Of a DNA stretch of 64,000 nucleotides, positions 8,401 to 15,483 are shown piece after piece; position 1 is the first letter of the stretch; each line of letters begins with the position of its first letter. A program made the translations under genes and the position numbers. The DNA is from Taishania sp037189645 (lineage in GTDB: Bacteria; Bacteroidota; Bacteroidia; Flavobacteriales_D; Crocinitomicaceae): assembly GCA_037189645.1 (NCBI GenBank), contig JBBCIY010000007.1, positions 62,001 through 126,000 on the forward strand, written 5' to 3'. The notes below the pieces were generated by a model, which had not been told where the DNA came from, made no database searches, and saw nothing but the letters and a program-made list of their open reading frames with translations.

Positions 8401-9830
8401 TAAATAAAACCGCCGCCACCGCCACCGCCGGCCGCATCATTACCGATCCTTCCGTTCCAGGGCGGGTTTGCTCCAGTGGGATTGGCATTCTGACCATTTT
8501 CCCCGTTCGCCAGAATACTTCCGTTACCGGAAATATTCCCATACACTGTAATAAAAACGATTCCTCCTCCTCTACCGCCGGAGCCACCGGAACCTGAATC
8601 CTGTCCGCCGGCACCGCCGCCGCCGCCCGCAAAGATCTTCGCAGGATTATAGAGCAACGGGTGTCCTCCCAGTCCGCCATTCTCTTTCCTGGCATTTCCT
8701 CCCCATTGTGAACGGTTAGGTCCCATGGCCAGGTTATAGCTCTGGTTCGCGTAGGTATATCCACCTCTTCCTCCTCCCGCACTGATCGTAGTTGCCATAT
8801 TCGGCCGCTCCGCGTTCCAGTATACATCATACATGTTTCCCGTTCCTCTCGGAGGAATTCCTTTTCCCGTATGTCCTGTCGTATCTCCCACATTGGAGCC
8901 ACCGCCACCACCTGCATTCTGGACACCGCCACCACCACCGCCGTTGGCAATGGCACCTGTTCCGTAAGTAATGTAACGATTGGAATATTCTGTCGTAAAC
9001 CCGAAAATACTTTCCCCGATAGCGCTACCTTTAGCTGCTAAGTTTGTACCAAGATAGGAATCTCCGTTCCCGGCACCCGATGAATGGGGCGTATTATTTC
9101 CCGTTTCACTCGGAGTACCTACCGCACCTCCTCTGAAGCCTCTTGCTGAAACATTGATCGCACCAACCGCATTGACGGTCAGGTCTCCGTTCACTTCTAC
9201 GGACACGACCCCGCCTGTATTACCATCCCAGGCAGGAGAAACAATCGAGGCACCACTTTGTATTGTCAGGTTATTGTATCTCGGAACCCGTATCACCTGT
9301 ACGTGCCCTTCCGGCGCCCAGTAATTTTTTTCCAGGGGACAGGTTAAATTGATCTGGTTGGTTCCTGAAACGGACAATACTTCACGAAGCTCGTAATTTC
9401 CCGCATCGCCGTATTTCTCTACTTTTCCATATTTATGCCGGAGGTTATCGTGATTGCTGTAATCGGACTCAAGGGTAGCCGAACCGCCCCATCCTGCAGG
9501 GCTTGCCGGGTAATTATTGATGTTTATGGAATAATCAGACGGACCCCAGTTTTCCCATCTCACTCCCTGCATCTGGATGATCATGATCAGGTCTCCCTGT
9601 GCAAGGTTCCCCGTAAATCCCGCTCCGTTGAGCGCATTTCCGGCAACAGTTATCGAAGTTGCATTTATGCTGGCAGGCGCTGTCAGCGTTGTATAGGTAT
9701 TTACAACACTATTGGCAGCTGCTATAGTAGCATTTCCATTTTTGCCCCTTTGAGCAGAAACACTCCCACAACAAACAAACAGCAAAATTGCGATGGAAAA
9801 GGCCAGTTGTTTCATAAATGTGTTTTTCAT
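5487..9830 (-). CDS. Large T9SS type B cargo protein with eight SprB-type repeats
   Basis: A 1447-residue exported protein. A Sec signal peptide (KQLAFSIAILLFVCC...VSAQ) is followed by a beta-rich N-terminal region, a very Gly-rich region with GGGGGG runs (about residues 285-560), an Ig-like domain (about 575-655), eight SprB-type repeats of 77-78 residues (about 658-1280), a PKD domain (about 1280-1358, with NWQIDTAS and YTVTLTVVD) and a gliding-motility/T9SS type B sorting domain (about 1362-1447, with PNIITANGDGINDFF and LNRWGNLIYTSDNY). The architecture points to a cell-surface or secreted adhesin exported by T9SS; SprB itself is the gliding adhesin of Flavobacterium, but this protein is much smaller. 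It appears monocistronic. A second Met five codons in would also fit the signal peptide. Confidence 0.92.
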   Translation of the reverse strand: MKNTFMKQLAFSIAILLFVCCGSVSAQRGKNGNATIAAANSVVNTYTTLTAPASINATSITVAGNALNGAGFTGNLAQGDLIMIIQMQGVRWENWGPSDYSININNYPASPAGWGGSATLESDYSNHDNLRHKYGKVEKYGDAGNYELREVLSVSGTNQINLTCPLEKNYWAPEGHVQVIRVPRYNNLTIQSGASIVSPAWDGNTGGVVSVEVNGDLTVNAVGAINVSARGFRGGAVGTPSETGNNTPHSSGAGNGDSYLGTNLAAKGSAIGESIFGFTTEYSNRYITYGTGAIANGGGGGGVQNAGGGGGSNVGDTTGHTGKGIPPRGTGNMYDVYWNAERPNMATTISAGGGRGGYTYANQSYNLAMGPNRSQWGGNARKENGGLGGHPLLYNPAKIFAGGGGGAGGQDSGSGGSGGRGGGIVFITVYGNISGNGSILANGENGQNANPTGANPPWNGRIGNDAAGGGGGGGFIYIRNMNPIPGTISLIANGGNGGTQDLRIAAVDTGPNEICGPGAGGAGGGIAFTSGAPVTSVVGGAPGGTLRNTTQNSMSSAFPMNGATGGGVGLTNLAAPAFDIIASNDTICGSQTATLTASVSGTLPGGSGIAWYTSPFGGSPVATGTTFNTPVLTSTTTYYVGNCPGTFRKPVTVVVGSNPVISGTATVVDATCNTGGSISGLTVSGGTGTLAYSWNGTTTSGPGLSNASAGNYTLLVTDENGCTAQSGPYTISGVGGPSIGGTPVITAETCTENGTITGLTITSVAAITSYEWNGVASVDQDLSAPASSYTLIVTDANGCTAQSGPHVIGTAPEPSITGTPAITNENCNNGGSITGLSATGGVAPYTYAWNGTTTTGPDLSDSPAGDYTLTVTDDNGCVVQSGPHQIGADSEPVIGGTAVITDATCISNGSITGLTVSDGVAPYTYEWNSVTTPTIDLTNAVPGDYTLTVTDANGCVATSSLFTVESSEMPVINGTPVITNVTCTSQGSITGLTVSGGTSPYVYVWNTDPSLTPDLTGADAGQYTLTVTDNAGCTVSSGPHTIQEEAPPIFGGTPVITDATCNEGGSITGISVFGGAQPYTYEWNGNTSAGTDLVNVSAGVYTLTITDANGCVVTSGPHTINSGNVPMITGTAVVTGATCQAGGSVSGLSVTGGTGPYTYEWNGESSATIDVSDLDPGVYTLVVEDANGCTATSPPYTITAPALPVIGGNPVVLNENCVEGGSITGLTVTGGTAPYTYSWNGGLYTTLDISGLTAGVYTLTVTDASGCTQTGTPITVLEDVFINAQFSYAPNPVFVNDLVQFSDASTGNITGWNWQIDTASIATQHPGYVFTQDGFYTVTLTVVDVNGCVDSVSVIIEVISDLEAPNIITANGDGINDFFELKGLVPNTKLVILNRWGNLIYTSDNYDNTWSGKDLSGNQVTEGVYTYMVKLPDGNQKHGFVHVVYTP
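5988..7856 (-). repeat. Eight tandem SprB-type coding repeats, 234-bp period
   Basis: Eight tandem units inside the adhesin-like gene. The codons for GC in the TDxNGC motif recur at 7665, 7434, 7200, 6966, 6732, 6498, 6264 and 6030, spacings of 231 then six times 234 bases (77 or 78 codons). Each unit follows the pattern PxIxGTPVIT..C...GSITGLTVxGG..PYTYxWNG....DL......YTLTVTDxNGC...SGPxTI. Amino-acid conservation is high while the DNA differs moderately, so the units are established rather than freshly duplicated. Confidence 0.95.
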
Positions 9831-9907
9831 AATCCGAATTACTGCAAAATATTGTTATATTCAACTACTTATAATAACGAAGCACGCATTAAAAAAGTTG
9901 GATGAAA

Positions 9908-10396
9908 TTAAAAAGATTTATTCAGTTCTGTGAGAATATTTGACACCGCGGGACAAATTTCTGCGTTTTTAAGTGTCAGATCAATGATCTGGCTCATGTT
10001 TTTCCGGTCTGTATGCGGGTATTCCCGGCAGGCTAACGGTCTGTGCTCATATACGATACATGTATTGTCAGGCATCAAAAAATGACAGGGAGACTGCTGA
10101 AGAACATAGTCGTTATCTTCATCAATTTTTAAATATTTCTTAATGAATTCCGACTCCGGCATCCGCAGGTGAGAGGAAAGCCTCCGGATGTCGACATCCC
10201 TGAAAATAGGGCTGGTCGTTTTGCAGCAATTGGCGCATTTGAGGCAATCCGTTTTTTTAAAAACAGTACGGTGCTGAGAGTGGAACAGGTCATCCAAGTT
10301 TTTCGGTTTCTTCTTCTTGAATGCTTTCATCTGCCTGGAAATGCTTTCCTTTTTCGCAAGCGCGAGCTCCATCCATTCTCTGTACTGTCTGTCCAT
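9908..10396 (-). CDS. YkgJ-family cysteine cluster protein
   Basis: A 162-residue protein of the YkgJ (zinc/iron-chelating, CxxCxxCC) family. It shows CLKCANCCKTTSP near residues 54-66, SPCHFLMPDNTC near 102-113 and RPLACREYP near 118-127, the eight-Cys pattern thought to bind a metal or iron-sulfur cluster; the biochemical role of the family is not settled. The N-terminal 40 residues are Lys-rich. A TATCTTTG box at 10401-10408 ends only a few bases before the ATG, so the mRNA may be leaderless, or translation may start at Met9 (10372). It is divergent from the flavoprotein gene at 10473. Confidence 0.85.
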   Translation of the reverse strand: MDRQYREWMELALAKKESISRQMKAFKKKKPKNLDDLFHSQHRTVFKKTDCLKCANCCKTTSPIFRDVDIRRLSSHLRMPESEFIKKYLKIDEDNDYVLQQSPCHFLMPDNTCIVYEHRPLACREYPHTDRKNMSQIIDLTLKNAEICPAVSNILTELNKSF

Positions 10397-10400
10397 AGGG

Positions 10401-10408
10401 CAAAGATA
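10401..10408 (-). promoter_or_regulatory. TAnnTTTG -7 box upstream of the cysteine cluster gene
   Basis: TATCTTTG on the minus strand, matching the Bacteroidota -7 consensus TAnnTTTG. Only four bases separate it from the ATG at 10396, which implies a leaderless transcript or a start at the second Met. No good -33 element is seen. Confidence 0.5.
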
Positions 10409-10472
10409 AGTATTGGAAACAAGTAATGTAAATTCGCTGGAAAATTGTTATTTTTAGCGTGAATTTGGATTT

Positions 10473-11975
10473 ATGAGCACATTTGATTTGATAGTTATCG
10501 GCGGCGGACCTTCGGGATATGCTGCAGCAATGAGAGGAATTGATTTCGGAAAGAAAGTCTGCCTGGTAGAGCGCGACCGGATCGGGGGAGCAGGAGTCTA
10601 TGACGGCGCCCTGTCTTCAAAAACATTGTGGGAGGTCTCCAACCGTGTGGCAGGAATCAATGATGCGATTGTCAATGACGGAAGAGAACCGTATGAGATC
10701 TCATGGGAAACGGTTCAGAAAACGGTAAATGAGGCCAAGCTGGAACGAAAATTCCAGTATTCCATGCACTTAAAATTACTACAGGATACTGCCACCAATC
10801 AATCGTTATGGGTGGAACGGGGAGAAGCTTCATTCGTTTCCTCCAACGAGATCAGGATCGTCAATGAAGGGAATGAAAAGATCATAAAAGGAGAGCACAT
10901 TATTATTGCCACAGGGTCAAGGCCCCGCCACCTGCCGCAGTATGAGATCGATGAAAAATACATTCTTACCAGCGACGGGATCGAGCACATTGATGATTAT
11001 CCCGAAAGCCTGGTGATCGTCGGAGCAGGTGTGATCGGATGCGAATACGCTACCATCTTTGCCAACCTCGGAAAGACAAAAGTGCATTTAATTGACCGGC
11101 AAAGCAGGATCCTGCCGGCAGAAGACGAGGATGTGTCAGACCTGGTAGCAAAAAACCTGGAGAACAGGGGGGTGACCATTCATCACAATGCGACCCTTGA
11201 ACGGATGGAAGTTGTCGACGGTGAGGTAGAATATGAATTGAGCTATCCTGACCAGTCCCGGCAGGTCATCCGGGTGAAAAAAGCATTGCTTTCCATTGGC
11301 CGTGTCCCGAATATAGAACAGCTGAACCTGGAAGCTGCCGGTGTCACGTTAACTGACCGGGGAGTGATCGAGGTGGACGACACACAAACAAGAGTTCCCC
11401 ATATTTACGCAGTAGGGGACGTCACCGGGGGTATTTCTCTTGTGAATATGGGAGAAATCGAAGCACGTCACGCTGTGGAAAAGATCTTTGAGAATAAACA
11501 GACACGCCTGAACATCGACAATGTATGTACCATCATGTTCCTTCAGCCGGAAGTGGCGTTAGTGGGAATGAACGAACAGCAGTGCATTGAAAAGAACATA
11601 CCGATCAAGGTTGTAAAAATTGATTTCTCGGTCATCGCAAGAGCCATTGCCATGAGAAAGACTCAAGGCTTTTTCAAGATCATTGTCACGAATGATGACG
11701 AAATGCACATCCTGGGCATGCGCGCATGCGGGGAGCATGCTTCTACAGCCATCCAGGGAGTGGGGCTGCTGATAAAAATGAACCAGCCGATAGAAGTTTT
11801 ATCGGAACTGATCCACCCGCATCCTTCTATTGTCGAAGGGATCCAGGAATGTGTGCGGATGCTGCTCAACCGATCCATTTTTAAATCCAATGTATTTAAG
11901 GATAAGCTGGCTTGCTATTCTGTTGTTGACGGTGTGAAAACAAACCTTGAAACCGGAATCCAGTGCGTCATCTAG
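10473..11975 (+). CDS. NAD(P)/FAD-dependent oxidoreductase, lipoamide-dehydrogenase-like without redox disulfide
   Basis: A 500-residue flavoprotein of the pyridine-nucleotide disulfide oxidoreductase fold. The FAD-binding GGGPSG is near residues 9-14, the NAD(P)-binding IVGAGVIGCEYA near 182-193, the second FAD motif YAVGDVTGG near 313-321, and the C-terminal dimerisation domain contains HPHPSIVEG (the His-Glu active-site region of lipoamide dehydrogenase). The redox segment, normally GGTCLNVGCxPSK, reads GGAGVYDGALSSK, so both redox cysteines are absent. It therefore cannot perform classical disulfide exchange; a transhydrogenase-like or other hydride-transfer role is possible. No 2-oxoacid dehydrogenase subunits are nearby. 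The stop overlaps the convergent GT2 gene by 8 bases. Confidence 0.85.
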   Translation: MSTFDLIVIGGGPSGYAAAMRGIDFGKKVCLVERDRIGGAGVYDGALSSKTLWEVSNRVAGINDAIVNDGREPYEISWETVQKTVNEAKLERKFQYSMHLKLLQDTATNQSLWVERGEASFVSSNEIRIVNEGNEKIIKGEHIIIATGSRPRHLPQYEIDEKYILTSDGIEHIDDYPESLVIVGAGVIGCEYATIFANLGKTKVHLIDRQSRILPAEDEDVSDLVAKNLENRGVTIHHNATLERMEVVDGEVEYELSYPDQSRQVIRVKKALLSIGRVPNIEQLNLEAAGVTLTDRGVIEVDDTQTRVPHIYAVGDVTGGISLVNMGEIEARHAVEKIFENKQTRLNIDNVCTIMFLQPEVALVGMNEQQCIEKNIPIKVVKIDFSVIARAIAMRKTQGFFKIIVTNDDEMHILGMRACGEHASTAIQGVGLLIKMNQPIEVLSELIHPHPSIVEGIQECVRMLLNRSIFKSNVFKDKLACYSVVDGVKTNLETGIQCVI

Positions 11976-12909
11976 GCTGCTCTTTATTGTTACTCCGGTA
12001 AAATTCGATCCACTTCAATTCAAAATCTTTGCGGTTTTTCTGTACCAGCACGTCCAGGATCAGACCTGTGAACAGTGACAGAATTCCTGTCAACGCCAGG
12101 AATGTGCTTAAAATAAAAGTGGGGAAGCGGGGAACCAATCCTATTTCCAGGTATTCGATAAACACAGGGATAAAAAAGAGAACCGACAATAAAAGGAAGC
12201 ATACGGATAACCACCCGAAGAAAATAAGCGGCTTGTATTCTTTGAACAACATCACAATGGTACGGATCACCTTAAAACCATCCGAAAAGGTCCTCAGCTT
12301 TGACTCACTGCCTTCCGGGCGATCTTTGTACTGAACCGGGACTTCAACGATGTTCAGCCGTTTATCGAGTGCATGAACGGTCATTTCTGTTTCGATTTCA
12401 AATCCAGAAGACATCACCGGGAATAATTTCACAAAAGACTTTGAAAATGCCCGGTAACCGCTCATGATATCTTTCAGGTCCTTCTTCCATATCATGTTGA
12501 TAAGCTTTCTCACCAGCTTGTTCCCCGTGTTGTGAAACGCCCGCTTATTCTCCAGAAAGTAAGTCGACGACAGGCGGTCTCCCGTCACCATATCGGCTCT
12601 TCCATCCAAAATCGGGGCAATCACTCTTTCCGCCTCTTCAGCAGGATACGTGTCATCACCATCTATCATTAAATAACAGTCGGCCTCTACTTCTCGGAAC
12701 ATGTACCGGATAACATTTCCTTTCCCCTGCTGGTAAACATTCCTGACAATCGCACCGGCATTCCGTGCAATTTCGGCTGTTCCATCCGTAGAATTATTAT
12801 CGTATACATAGATCTTCGCCTGCGGCAAATGCCTTCTAAAGTCCGTTACAACCTTTCCGATCGTAAGCGCTTCATTGTAGCACGGAATCAAAACAGCGAT
12901 CTCTTTCAT
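11968..12909 (-). CDS. Glycosyltransferase family 2, dolichyl-phosphate-mannose-synthase-like, with two C-terminal membrane helices
   Basis: A 313-residue GT-A glycosyltransferase. It opens with AVLIPCYNEALTIGKVV, has the metal/donor motif YLMIDGDDTYPAEEAE near residues 82-97, and SGYRAFSK plus SGFEIETEMTVHAL in the acceptor region. Two hydrophobic segments near 228-250 and 265-290 anchor it in the inner membrane. This matches the DPM1/GtrB group, which loads a sugar onto a polyprenyl phosphate. It is translationally coupled (ATGA overlap, 12906-12909) to the upstream polytopic membrane protein gene, so the polyprenyl-linked sugar may be the donor for one of those proteins. That link is inference from gene order. 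Confidence 0.9.
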   Translation of the reverse strand: MKEIAVLIPCYNEALTIGKVVTDFRRHLPQAKIYVYDNNSTDGTAEIARNAGAIVRNVYQQGKGNVIRYMFREVEADCYLMIDGDDTYPAEEAERVIAPILDGRADMVTGDRLSSTYFLENKRAFHNTGNKLVRKLINMIWKKDLKDIMSGYRAFSKSFVKLFPVMSSGFEIETEMTVHALDKRLNIVEVPVQYKDRPEGSESKLRTFSDGFKVIRTIVMLFKEYKPLIFFGWLSVCFLLLSVLFFIPVFIEYLEIGLVPRFPTFILSTFLALTGILSLFTGLILDVLVQKNRKDFELKWIEFYRSNNKEQPR

Positions 12910-14156
12910 ACATTTTGCTTTTTACGGAAGAACGGAAGCCTGAGGTCTTCCCAGCGGATGAGGGAGCCTACCATCAGGAACAATCCTGAAACAGTGATCC
13001 AGAGCGAACGGAATGTAAACCAGCTATGGCCTTCGGAATGATTAGCGATCACAAAATACCACACCAAAGGCATCAGGGCAATAACGAAAAACAAAAGTGC
13101 TTTCCGGATCCCTTGCCGGTTGAACCGGATCAATGCAAGGATTGTTAATCCAATGAACAACAGGTTGAACACAACAAGGTTGAGCTGACCAATATTTGCA
13201 ATAACAGCATCCAGCCGTGTTCCTTCCCAGGTTCCTGCACGTTCTCCCAGCTTATACTTTATTTCGTCAACGATCGAATGGCTCGAAAACACATAGATCA
13301 GCAGCCATTTGAATAACCAGGACAGAATATAGCCAGCCGCCCACAAAACGGAATACCCCACTACCGTCCGTATCTTTTTCAACAGGCCGGAAACGGTCGG
13401 CTGCATCATCACCCAGACCAGCAACGGAACTCCCAGGGTCATAAGCGGTGCGGTAAGGAGGTCAAAATAGCAGGTAACTGCTCCTAATACGAGAAAAAGC
13501 ACATCTGTTCTCCGGTGGTCCTTCATTTTCCTTACCAGGGAAATGCACCCGGCCAATGCGATCATAAAAACAGGTGTGAACTGGAGTGACGTGAAAACCA
13601 CGTAATAGTTGACAAATATCATCCCCAGCATGAACAAATACATCTGGGATCTGGAAACAGAGCTCCCAAAACGGTATACCAGTCCGAAAAGAACCAGTGA
13701 GCAGGCCAGAAAGTTCAGCCAGCGGACACCCGAAAGGTCTGTCACCGCAAATAAGAACCGGTATGCAAATGTGCTTCCATGCCAGTACCTGCCGTATTTG
13801 AAGTCAGGCTCGGACTTTTGATTCTCCAGGCTGTGCTGCAAGTGGTAACTGGCGTGATCCGATCCTCCTCCTTTCATGTGGCACTGGGGGATCAGCATGT
13901 ATTTCAACGGCTTATGGGGGCTATAATTATAGATGAAATTCATCACCAGGTAATCCGTAAAATTGTCCGACTGATGGGCCGGATGCCGGATGTATGCCCT
14001 GGAATAAACCGGCTCATCGTAATAAACCCCTGCTGACTTTTCAATGTTCTTCCTGACAGAAGCGTTAGGCAGTAAACAGGAAATCGTACCAAACAGAACG
14101 AACAGCAGCTGCAGGATAAAAAACACTTTGATATAAGTAATAAGGTCTTTTTTCAT
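12906..14156 (-). CDS. Polytopic membrane protein, GT-C-like (copy 2 of a tandem pair)
   Basis: A 416-residue integral membrane protein with roughly ten hydrophobic segments. It is clearly paralogous to the adjacent upstream protein (14193-15476): both share SCLLPxxxVxKNIEKS after the first helix, HQSDNFxDxLxxNxIYN, a GRYWxGSTFAYRFLFxxTDLxGxRWLNF block, CYFDLLTAPLxTLGxPLLxW and GERAGTWxGxRLxAI, in the same order. I do not recognise a named family. The single large soluble loop after helix 1 and the neighbouring polyprenyl-phosphate glycosyltransferase make a GT-C glycosyltransferase a reasonable guess, but no catalytic motif is certain. Overlap ATGA with the GT2 gene suggests translational coupling. 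Confidence 0.75.
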   Translation of the reverse strand: MKKDLITYIKVFFILQLLFVLFGTISCLLPNASVRKNIEKSAGVYYDEPVYSRAYIRHPAHQSDNFTDYLVMNFIYNYSPHKPLKYMLIPQCHMKGGGSDHASYHLQHSLENQKSEPDFKYGRYWHGSTFAYRFLFAVTDLSGVRWLNFLACSLVLFGLVYRFGSSVSRSQMYLFMLGMIFVNYYVVFTSLQFTPVFMIALAGCISLVRKMKDHRRTDVLFLVLGAVTCYFDLLTAPLMTLGVPLLVWVMMQPTVSGLLKKIRTVVGYSVLWAAGYILSWLFKWLLIYVFSSHSIVDEIKYKLGERAGTWEGTRLDAVIANIGQLNLVVFNLLFIGLTILALIRFNRQGIRKALLFFVIALMPLVWYFVIANHSEGHSWFTFRSLWITVSGLFLMVGSLIRWEDLRLPFFRKKQNV

Positions 14157-14192
14157 TTGCTTGTAATGATCTACGAATTTAACTGAATAATT

Positions 14193-15476
14193 TCAACTGC
14201 CGGAAATTAATTCCTGATCACCTCGTTTAAAAAGTTTCTTTACAGAAGTGTTTCTTAATGCCTGCCAATCAATGAGAGAAGAAACAGCCAGTAATAATCC
14301 TGAAACCGATATCCACAGCGTCCGGTAAGTGAACCAGTTGTGCATTTCTGAATGATTCGCTGTCGCAAAAAACCATATCAATGGGAAAAGTGTAACAACC
14401 AGGAAGAGCATTGCTTTTTTGATTCCATCCTTGTTAAAAAAGAAAGCAACCAGCAACACACTGATGACTATGAGCAATGCCAATGGTACCAGCTCAAGCA
14501 TATCAACATTCGCTTTTATTGCCTGTAAACGTGACCCTTGCCATGTTCCCGCACGTTCTCCCATTTTATTCTTTATATCGTTAAAGATAGAATGGTCTGT
14601 AAATGCGGAAACCAACCCCCATTTAACCATCCAGGTAGCGACGTAACCTCCCAGCCAGATCCCTGATAGCTTCAAGAGATCCTTCAACCCTCCCGGCAGG
14701 TTCTTTCCATTTGCCCGGAGTATGATCCAGATCAGTAACGGGATGCCCAATGTAAGCAACGGAGCGGTAAGCAGGTCAAAATAACAGGTAAGACTCCCAA
14801 GCATTAAAAATAAAGTTCCAATATCTTTCTGTTTCTCTATTCGGTTAACCAACGACGAGCATCCGATCAACGTGATCAGAAATACAGGAGCAAACTGAAA
14901 GGAAGTGAACACCATGTAATAGTTAACGAAAATCAAACCGAGCAGCAAGGGATACTTTTCTTTATTTTTCATGGTGCTGCTGATCCTGCTCACAAAAACA
15001 AAGATAGCCAGCGAACAAGCCATAAAATTCAGCCATCGTATCCCGTTTAAATCAGTGATTACAAAAAGAAAACGATAGGCAAATGTACTGCCCTGCCAAT
15101 ACCTGCCATATGTAAAATCAACCGGGATTGCCTGGTGTTCCGTGCTGTATTTGACATCACTGACTGCGAGTGCGGTCGTATCATAAGAAGCATGTCCTCC
15201 CGGTAAAAGCATACTGTTGACAAGATCACGGGATTTCGTATTATAAATCATATTTATGATCAGAAAATCCATAAAATTATCTGACTGGTGCCCTGGTTTC
15301 TTGATAAAATGCTGCGGGTAGATGTGCTCTTTTTCGTATATCCTGACAGATTTTTCTATATTTTTCTTAACCGGTTGGTCTGGCAGCAGGCATGAAACAA
15401 GCCCGAATGCGACAAACAATGCCTGTAAAACAAAGAAAATCTTGACATAAGCAGCTGGTGTTTTTTTCATAATCAA
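14193..15476 (-). CDS. Polytopic membrane protein, GT-C-like (copy 1 of a tandem pair)
   Basis: A 427-residue integral membrane protein, the upstream member of the tandem paralogous pair. It has about ten hydrophobic segments and the same blocks as copy 2 (KNIEKSVRIY, HQSDNFMDFL, YGRYWQGSTFAYRFLF, TCYFDLLTAPLLTLGIP, KMGERAGTWQGSRL). Copy 1 uses more A/T-rich codons than copy 2 by eye, consistent with an old duplication. It starts at 15476, 7 bases after the aldehyde dehydrogenase stop, and copy 2 starts 36 bases after its own stop, so the four genes from 16932 to 11968 probably form one transcript. The function is unknown; a sugar transferase or envelope role is inferred from the coupled GT2 gene. 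Confidence 0.75.
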   Translation of the reverse strand: MIMKKTPAAYVKIFFVLQALFVAFGLVSCLLPDQPVKKNIEKSVRIYEKEHIYPQHFIKKPGHQSDNFMDFLIINMIYNTKSRDLVNSMLLPGGHASYDTTALAVSDVKYSTEHQAIPVDFTYGRYWQGSTFAYRFLFVITDLNGIRWLNFMACSLAIFVFVSRISSTMKNKEKYPLLLGLIFVNYYMVFTSFQFAPVFLITLIGCSSLVNRIEKQKDIGTLFLMLGSLTCYFDLLTAPLLTLGIPLLIWIILRANGKNLPGGLKDLLKLSGIWLGGYVATWMVKWGLVSAFTDHSIFNDIKNKMGERAGTWQGSRLQAIKANVDMLELVPLALLIVISVLLVAFFFNKDGIKKAMLFLVVTLFPLIWFFATANHSEMHNWFTYRTLWISVSGLLLAVSSLIDWQALRNTSVKKLFKRGDQELISGS

Positions 15477-15483
15477 TTGCGGG

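Noticed and set aside
7927..8403. Plus-strand frame of 158 codons rich in Pro and Ala
   Set aside because: It is the reverse complement of the glycine-rich region; no start context, promoter or homology.
8387..8956. Long open frame on the minus strand inside the glycine-rich part of the adhesin gene
   Set aside because: It is another reading frame of a highly biased GGC/GGN-rich coding region; the Arg/Glu/Val-rich product has no domain and the frame of 5487-9830 explains the sequence with signal peptide and domains.
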